Shown one piece after another: positions 7,360 to 10,638 of a stretch of 10,638 bases of DNA. Location: contig CAMAXB010000083.1 of the NCBI GenBank assembly GCA_945862035.1, positions 1-10,638 of the forward strand, read 5' to 3'. The position numbers were made by a program, and so were the translations under genes. Below the pieces are notes generated by a model. That model did not search any database, was not told the origin of the DNA, and saw nothing but the letters and a program-made list of their open reading frames with translations. This DNA comes from Opitutus sp. GAS368. GTDB taxonomy: Bacteria > Verrucomicrobiota > Verrucomicrobiia > Opitutales > Opitutaceae. Every line of letters starts with the position of its first letter. The first letter of the stretch is position 1.

Positions 7360-7368
7360 CTCGGGTGA

Positions 7369-8856
7369 TCACGCGGACTCCGCCTTACCAATCGCCGGTC
7401 GATTCAGAAACGCCTGCAACTCCGCCGCCATCTTCGGCCCGAAGCCGTCGATCGCGCCGATCTCCTCGGCGCTGGCGGCCCGCAGCCGGTCGATGCTGCC
7501 GAAGTGCGCGAGCAGGGCGGCGCGGCGTTTCGGGCCGAGGCCCTCGAAATCATCGAGGACCGATTCGCGGATCTTCTTGGAGCGCAGGTCCGCGTTATAG
7601 GTGTTGGCGAAGCGGTGGGCCTCGTCGCGCAGGCGCTGCAGGAGCTGCAGGCCCGGGTGGGTGAGGCCGAGGTTGAGCGGCTCGCGCGCATCGGGAAAAA
7701 TGATCGTCTCATGCTTCTTCGCGAGGCCGATCAGGGGCGGTGGGTTGGCGTCGATCGCGAAGAATGCCTTGAGCGCCGCGCCGATCTGGCCCCGGCCGCC
7801 GTCGATCACCACAAGGTCGGGGAACGGTTTGCCCTCTTCTTGCAGCCGGCGGTAGCGGCGCCCAACAACCTCCTCCATTGCGCGGAAGTCGTCATTGCCG
7901 ATGAAGCTCTTGATCTGAAAGCGCCGGTACTGGTCCTTGTCCGGCCGGCCCTCGGTGAAGTGCACCATCGAGGCGACCACGTAGGTGCCGCTGATGTGTG
8001 AGATGTCAAAGCACTCCATGTGCGCGGGCGGCGCGTCCAGCCCCAAGGCCTCCTGCAGGGTGCGCAGGGCCTCGTCATCCGTGCGCAGGAGGGGCTGGTC
8101 GCGCTCGAAGCGGCGGGTTTTCTCGAGCGTCTTCTCCAGCGCAAAGACGATGTCGCGGAGCTCCGCCGCCTTCTCGAAGGCCTGGCGCTCCGCCGCCTTG
8201 GTCATCTCGGTGCGCAACGTGGCCAGCCACTCCCGCGACTTCCCCTCGAGGAAGGCGCAGGCCTCGTCGACGCGCGTCCGGTAGTCGGCGGCGCTGATCT
8301 CATTCACGCCGCCGTAAAGTTCCTCGCGCACATCGTCGTAGAGCTTCCAGCGCCCATCCGGCAGGGCCTGTGGCGTGGTGTCGGCGAGCAGCACGCCGAA
8401 TTTCCGCCGCATCTCCGCCAATGTCTTGCGCAACAGGCCGCTGTGGGCAAAGGGCCCGAAGTACCGCGAGCGGTCGTCCTTGCGGATACGCGTGAGCCGG
8501 AAGCGCGGCAACTCCTCGCCCAAGTCGACCCGGACTAGGAGGAAGCGCTTGTCGTCCGTGAAATCCGTGTTGTACCGCGGGCGCCATTGCTTGATCAGCC
8601 GGCCCTCCAGCAGCAGCGCCTCGGGCTCGGACTTCACCTCGATCGTGTCGAAATCCGTGATCATCTCGATCAGCGCCCGGATCTTGGGATGCGACGTCAT
8701 CGCCCGCGAGGGCATGAAGTAGGAGGACACGCGCTTCTTTAGACTCTTGGCCTTGCCCACGTAGATGATGCGGCCAAGCCGGTCCTTCATCAGGTAAACC
8801 CCTGGTTTGTCGGGGAGCTGGCGCACCTTTCCCTTCAGGTTTTCGGGATGGCTCAT
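7369..8856 (-). CDS. uvrC: Excinuclease ABC subunit C (UvrC), short form without Fe-S region cysteines
   Basis: UvrC makes both incisions around a lesion in UvrABC nucleotide excision repair. 495 residues, against about 600 in typical UvrC. Order: GIY-YIG nuclease (about 12-97) with GVYLMKD, IIYVGKAKSLKKRV (30-43) and the conserved Glu in SEPEALLLEGRLIKQW; a middle segment; the UVR UvrB-binding motif (about 203-240, FEKAAELRD); the RNase H-like nuclease with D284 (ECFDISHISG), D322/D323 (GNDDF), D352 (VIDGGRGQI) and H414 (RDEAHRFAN); and helix-hairpin-helix motifs (about 433-485). Both catalytic centres look intact. Odd: only two cysteines (C200, C282) occur, so the Cys-rich segment that carries the [4Fe-4S] cluster in E. 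coli UvrC is absent. The linker from the UVR motif to ECFDISH is also short. GGAG at 8864-8867 sits 7 bases before the ATG and supports this start. Divergent from cinA. Confidence 0.93.
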   Translation of the reverse strand: MSHPENLKGKVRQLPDKPGVYLMKDRLGRIIYVGKAKSLKKRVSSYFMPSRAMTSHPKIRALIEMITDFDTIEVKSEPEALLLEGRLIKQWRPRYNTDFTDDKRFLLVRVDLGEELPRFRLTRIRKDDRSRYFGPFAHSGLLRKTLAEMRRKFGVLLADTTPQALPDGRWKLYDDVREELYGGVNEISAADYRTRVDEACAFLEGKSREWLATLRTEMTKAAERQAFEKAAELRDIVFALEKTLEKTRRFERDQPLLRTDDEALRTLQEALGLDAPPAHMECFDISHISGTYVVASMVHFTEGRPDKDQYRRFQIKSFIGNDDFRAMEEVVGRRYRRLQEEGKPFPDLVVIDGGRGQIGAALKAFFAIDANPPPLIGLAKKHETIIFPDAREPLNLGLTHPGLQLLQRLRDEAHRFANTYNADLRSKKIRESVLDDFEGLGPKRRAALLAHFGSIDRLRAASAEEIGAIDGFGPKMAAELQAFLNRPAIGKAESA

Positions 8857-8966
8857 GACGGGGCTCCGCTCGAGCCGGGCAGGCGGGCCCCGGGGCGGGA
8901 TTTCCGACCATTTCGTGCGCGTGCTGGCATTTTGGGTAGTTTAGCTTAGTTTCCGGGTCTGCAAGT
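8857..8966. promoter_or_regulatory. Divergent uvrC/cinA intergenic region with uvrC ribosome binding site
   Basis: 110 bases between the two starts must hold promoters for both genes unless they lie within the coding regions. On the minus strand GGAG (8864-8867), 7 bases from the uvrC ATG, is a good Shine-Dalgarno. The AT-rich stretch 8931-8953 is the likely core promoter zone, but no convincing -35/-10 pair at standard spacing and no SOS-type palindrome was found. Unlike the other spacers, it has no tandem-oligomer palindrome. Confidence 0.45.
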
Positions 8967-10304
8967 ATGGTTTCGTCCGCTCCCGCCTCCAGCCCGACCA
9001 CGATTCGTCCACTTGCCAAGGTGCGCTATGAACTGCTCACCCTTGGCGATGAGCTTTTGCTCGGACTGACCGCCAACGGTCACCTCACCTTCATCGGGGC
9101 GCAACTCGGCCGCCACGGTGTCACGCTCGCCCGCAATGTCACGATCACCGATGACGCCGACGTGATCGTGAACGAGTTTCGCGACTGCTGGAAGCGTGCG
9201 GATGTCGTCATCACGACGGGTGGCCTCGGCCCGACCTGCGACGACCGCACCCGCGAGGCCGTCGCCGAGGTGCTGGGGCAGCGGCTGGTGTTTGATCCGA
9301 CGGTGGAGCAGGCGATCGTCGATCGCTTCACGCGGATCGGCCGCAAGATGACGCCCAACAATCTCAAGCAGGCCTACACCTTCGAGCGGGGCGAGGTCCT
9401 GCCCAACGCCAACGGCACCGCGCCCGGCCTCTGGGTGGAGCAGGACGGCAAGGTGCTCTGCATGCTGCCCGGCCCCCCGAATGAATTGCAGCCCATGTTC
9501 ACCGAGCAGGTCGTCCCGCGGCTCGCGCGGCTCGGGCTGCTGCAGGAGCGCGAGGCCTATGTGCAGCTCCGTACTGCCGGCATCGGCGAGTCGGCGCTCG
9601 AGACCAAGCTCCAGCCGCTCTTCGATCGGCACGGCGACGCGCTCAGTATCGCGTTCTGCGCGCACCAGGGTCAGGTCGACTGCCGCCTGAGCTCGCCCTC
9701 AGGCCAACTGGCCCTGCCCGAACTGGAGGCGATCGCCGCGGACTGCGCCGCGCTTCTCGGTGAGGATTTCATGTGCTACGGGCACAGCTCGATGGCGCAG
9801 GTCTGCGCCGACCTGCTGCGCTCGATGGAAAAGACGCTGGCCGTCGCGGAGACCGCCACCGGCGGGCTGCTGGCGAACAGCTTTACCGACATCTGCGGGG
9901 CCTCCAAGTTTTTTGCCGGCGGCTGCGTGTGCTACTCGCACGAGTCGAAGATGCAGCTCCTCGATGTGCCGGAGGACCTCCTCCTGCAGCACGGTGCGGT
10001 CAGCGCGGAAAATGCGGTGGCGATGGCATCGGGCGCGGCCGAGAAGCTCGGCGCGGACTACGCGATCGCCATCACCGGTTTCGCCGGCCCCTGCGGCGGC
10101 ACGAATGAGAACCCGGTGGGCACAATCCACCTCGCGCTGTACTCGCCGAAGGGCGCCTGGTCGAAGAACCTCTGCTACCCGGGTCCCCGCGCCACGGTGA
10201 AGGTGCGCGCGGTCAACGCCGCGCTGGACTGGCTCCGCCGCGAACTCGTCCGCACCACCACCGGCAAGGGCCCGCCCCCCCTGCGCAGCCGCTTAGGGAT
10301 GTAG
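8967..10304 (+). CDS. cinA: CinA family protein: MoCF-like domain plus nicotinamide-nucleotide amidohydrolase (PncC) domain
   Basis: 445 residues, close to the usual two-domain CinA (about 410-430) with an N-terminal extension of some 15 residues. The N-terminal MoCF/COG1058 domain has YELLTLGDELLLG (21-33) and DVVITTGGLGPTCDDRTREA (79-98), then APGLWVE and MLPGPPNEL (152-174). The middle is the CinA KH-type region (about 180-265). The C-terminal PncC domain (about 275-430) has AETATGG (294-300), YSHESK (323-328), QHGAVS (341-346) and ITGFAGPCGG (369-378). The C-terminal domain deamidates NMN to nicotinate mononucleotide in pyridine nucleotide recycling; in some CinA proteins the N-terminal domain is an ADP-ribose pyrophosphatase. 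Odd: the motif Ser of AESxTGG is Thr296 here. No clear Shine-Dalgarno precedes the ATG; a GTG at residue 19 (9021) would cut too close to the conserved core. A competence role is not implied. Confidence 0.92.
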   Translation: MVSSAPASSPTTIRPLAKVRYELLTLGDELLLGLTANGHLTFIGAQLGRHGVTLARNVTITDDADVIVNEFRDCWKRADVVITTGGLGPTCDDRTREAVAEVLGQRLVFDPTVEQAIVDRFTRIGRKMTPNNLKQAYTFERGEVLPNANGTAPGLWVEQDGKVLCMLPGPPNELQPMFTEQVVPRLARLGLLQEREAYVQLRTAGIGESALETKLQPLFDRHGDALSIAFCAHQGQVDCRLSSPSGQLALPELEAIAADCAALLGEDFMCYGHSSMAQVCADLLRSMEKTLAVAETATGGLLANSFTDICGASKFFAGGCVCYSHESKMQLLDVPEDLLLQHGAVSAENAVAMASGAAEKLGADYAIAITGFAGPCGGTNENPVGTIHLALYSPKGAWSKNLCYPGPRATVKVRAVNAALDWLRRELVRTTTGKGPPPLRSRLGM

Positions 10305-10306
10305 GA

Positions 10307-10326
10307 CGTGCCGCAAGCGCGGCACG
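10307..10326 (+). terminator. Stem-loop directly after cinA
   Basis: CGTGCCGC (10307-10314) and GCGGCACG (10319-10326) form a perfect 8-bp GC-rich stem with the loop AAGC. It begins two bases after the cinA stop and is followed by GTTATTGG rather than a T-run, so it is a weak intrinsic terminator at best. Confidence 0.5.
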
Positions 10327-10403
10327 GTTATTGGTCATTGGTTAATGGGGTTTCTAGCCACGCCGCTCCGTGACTCCGGGCCATTAACGATTAACCAATA
10401 ACC
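10326..10403. repeat. Heptamer-based palindrome between convergent genes
   Basis: Left units ttattgg, tcattgg, ttaatgg (10328-10348) and right units ccattaa, cgattaa, ccaataa (10381-10401) form an inverted pair. Arms 10326-10348 and 10381-10403 match at 20 of 23 positions with a 32-base loop. It is AT-rich against a GC-rich background. It lies between the convergent ends of cinA (10304) and the PIN-domain gene (10416) and could serve as a terminator on both strands together with the small stem at 10307. Confidence 0.78.
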
Positions 10404-10415
10404 AATCATCGCGCG

Positions 10416-10638
10416 CTACGCGCGCTTCCCCACCGCGGCGGCCAGGGAGCTCGGCGAGCGAATCGTCACGCCGTGGAGGGTCCGTTCGTAGAGGAAGCCA
10501 AAATGCGTGCGGTCCCCGGTCACCAGAACGTCGCAACCGTGGCGGATCGCGGCGGCGAGAACGGGCTGATCTTTGGGGGGCAGATCGAGCGCGCTTACGG
10601 CGGAGAGGTCGGAGACCGAAAAGGGTGCGACCGTCAGC
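10416..10638 (-). CDS. PIN-domain protein, C-terminal part; N-terminus outside window
   Basis: The last 73 residues are visible, ending at TAG 10416-10418. The pattern LPPKDQPVLAAAIRHGCD, VLVTGDRTHFGFLY and GVTIRSPSSLAAA is that of the C-terminal half of PIN-domain proteins of the 'putative toxin-antitoxin system toxin component' type. Asp residues in PPKD and TGD match acidic metal-binding positions of the PIN nuclease fold. PIN proteins cleave RNA and many are VapC-like toxins with an antitoxin encoded next to them. The antitoxin, if any, would lie upstream, beyond the right edge, so toxin identity is inference. The gene is convergent with cinA. Confidence 0.75.
   Translation of the reverse strand, partial: LTVAPFSVSDLSAVSALDLPPKDQPVLAAAIRHGCDVLVTGDRTHFGFLYERTLHGVTIRSPSSLAAAVGKRA

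Noticed and set aside
8857..8966. SOS/LexA box between uvrC and cinA
   Set aside because: No spaced inverted repeat resembling known LexA boxes was found in the 110 bases.

Overview
The window is GC-rich DNA (clearly above 60% G+C by eye) from what looks like a Verrucomicrobiota bacterium, most likely Opitutales/Opitutaceae. The reasons are a PVC-type 'membrane-bound dehydrogenase' beta-propeller/HEAT protein, a Tat-exported sugar isomerase-like TIM barrel, a sialate O-acetylesterase-family exoprotein, a short UvrC, and palindromic intergenic repeats of a kind common in such genomes. Taxonomy is inference; there is no rRNA gene to confirm it. Six of the seven genes have family assignments with characteristic motifs. 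The seventh, a PIN-domain protein, is cut by the right edge. The first gene is cut by the left edge.

Layout: 1-2683 (minus) is a secreted PVC-type dehydrogenase/HEAT-repeat protein with its C-terminus outside the window. It is divergent from 2924-3829 (plus), a Tat-dependent sugar phosphate isomerase/epimerase-like protein. A cluster of four decamer-based repeats (3842-4048) separates that gene from the convergent 4057-5757 (minus), a DUF4140/DUF4139 (MuiA-like) exoprotein. Upstream of it on the same strand are 5926-7248, a sialate O-acetylesterase homologue that has lost all its recognisable catalytic motifs, and 7369-8856, a short UvrC. UvrC is divergent from 8967-10304 (plus), CinA. A terminator-like stem and a heptamer palindrome follow cinA, facing the convergent 3' end of a PIN-domain gene (10416-10638, minus).

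Functionally there are two themes. The left two thirds encodes exported proteins of carbohydrate and envelope metabolism: the dehydrogenase-like propeller, the TIM barrel, MuiA and the SASA-like protein. The right third encodes housekeeping repair and metabolite repair: UvrC for nucleotide excision repair, CinA for pyridine nucleotide recycling. No operon with a defined joint pathway can be demonstrated.

The most unusual material is the catalytically dead-looking sialate esterase homologue, a UvrC without the cysteines of the Fe-S region, and a pattern in the spacers. Five of the six intergenic regions carry an inverted pair of short tandem oligomers (period 7, 7, 7, 8 or 10) whose unit sequence differs from spacer to spacer while the architecture stays the same. 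I found no CRISPR array, tRNA, rRNA, insertion sequence or prophage genes.
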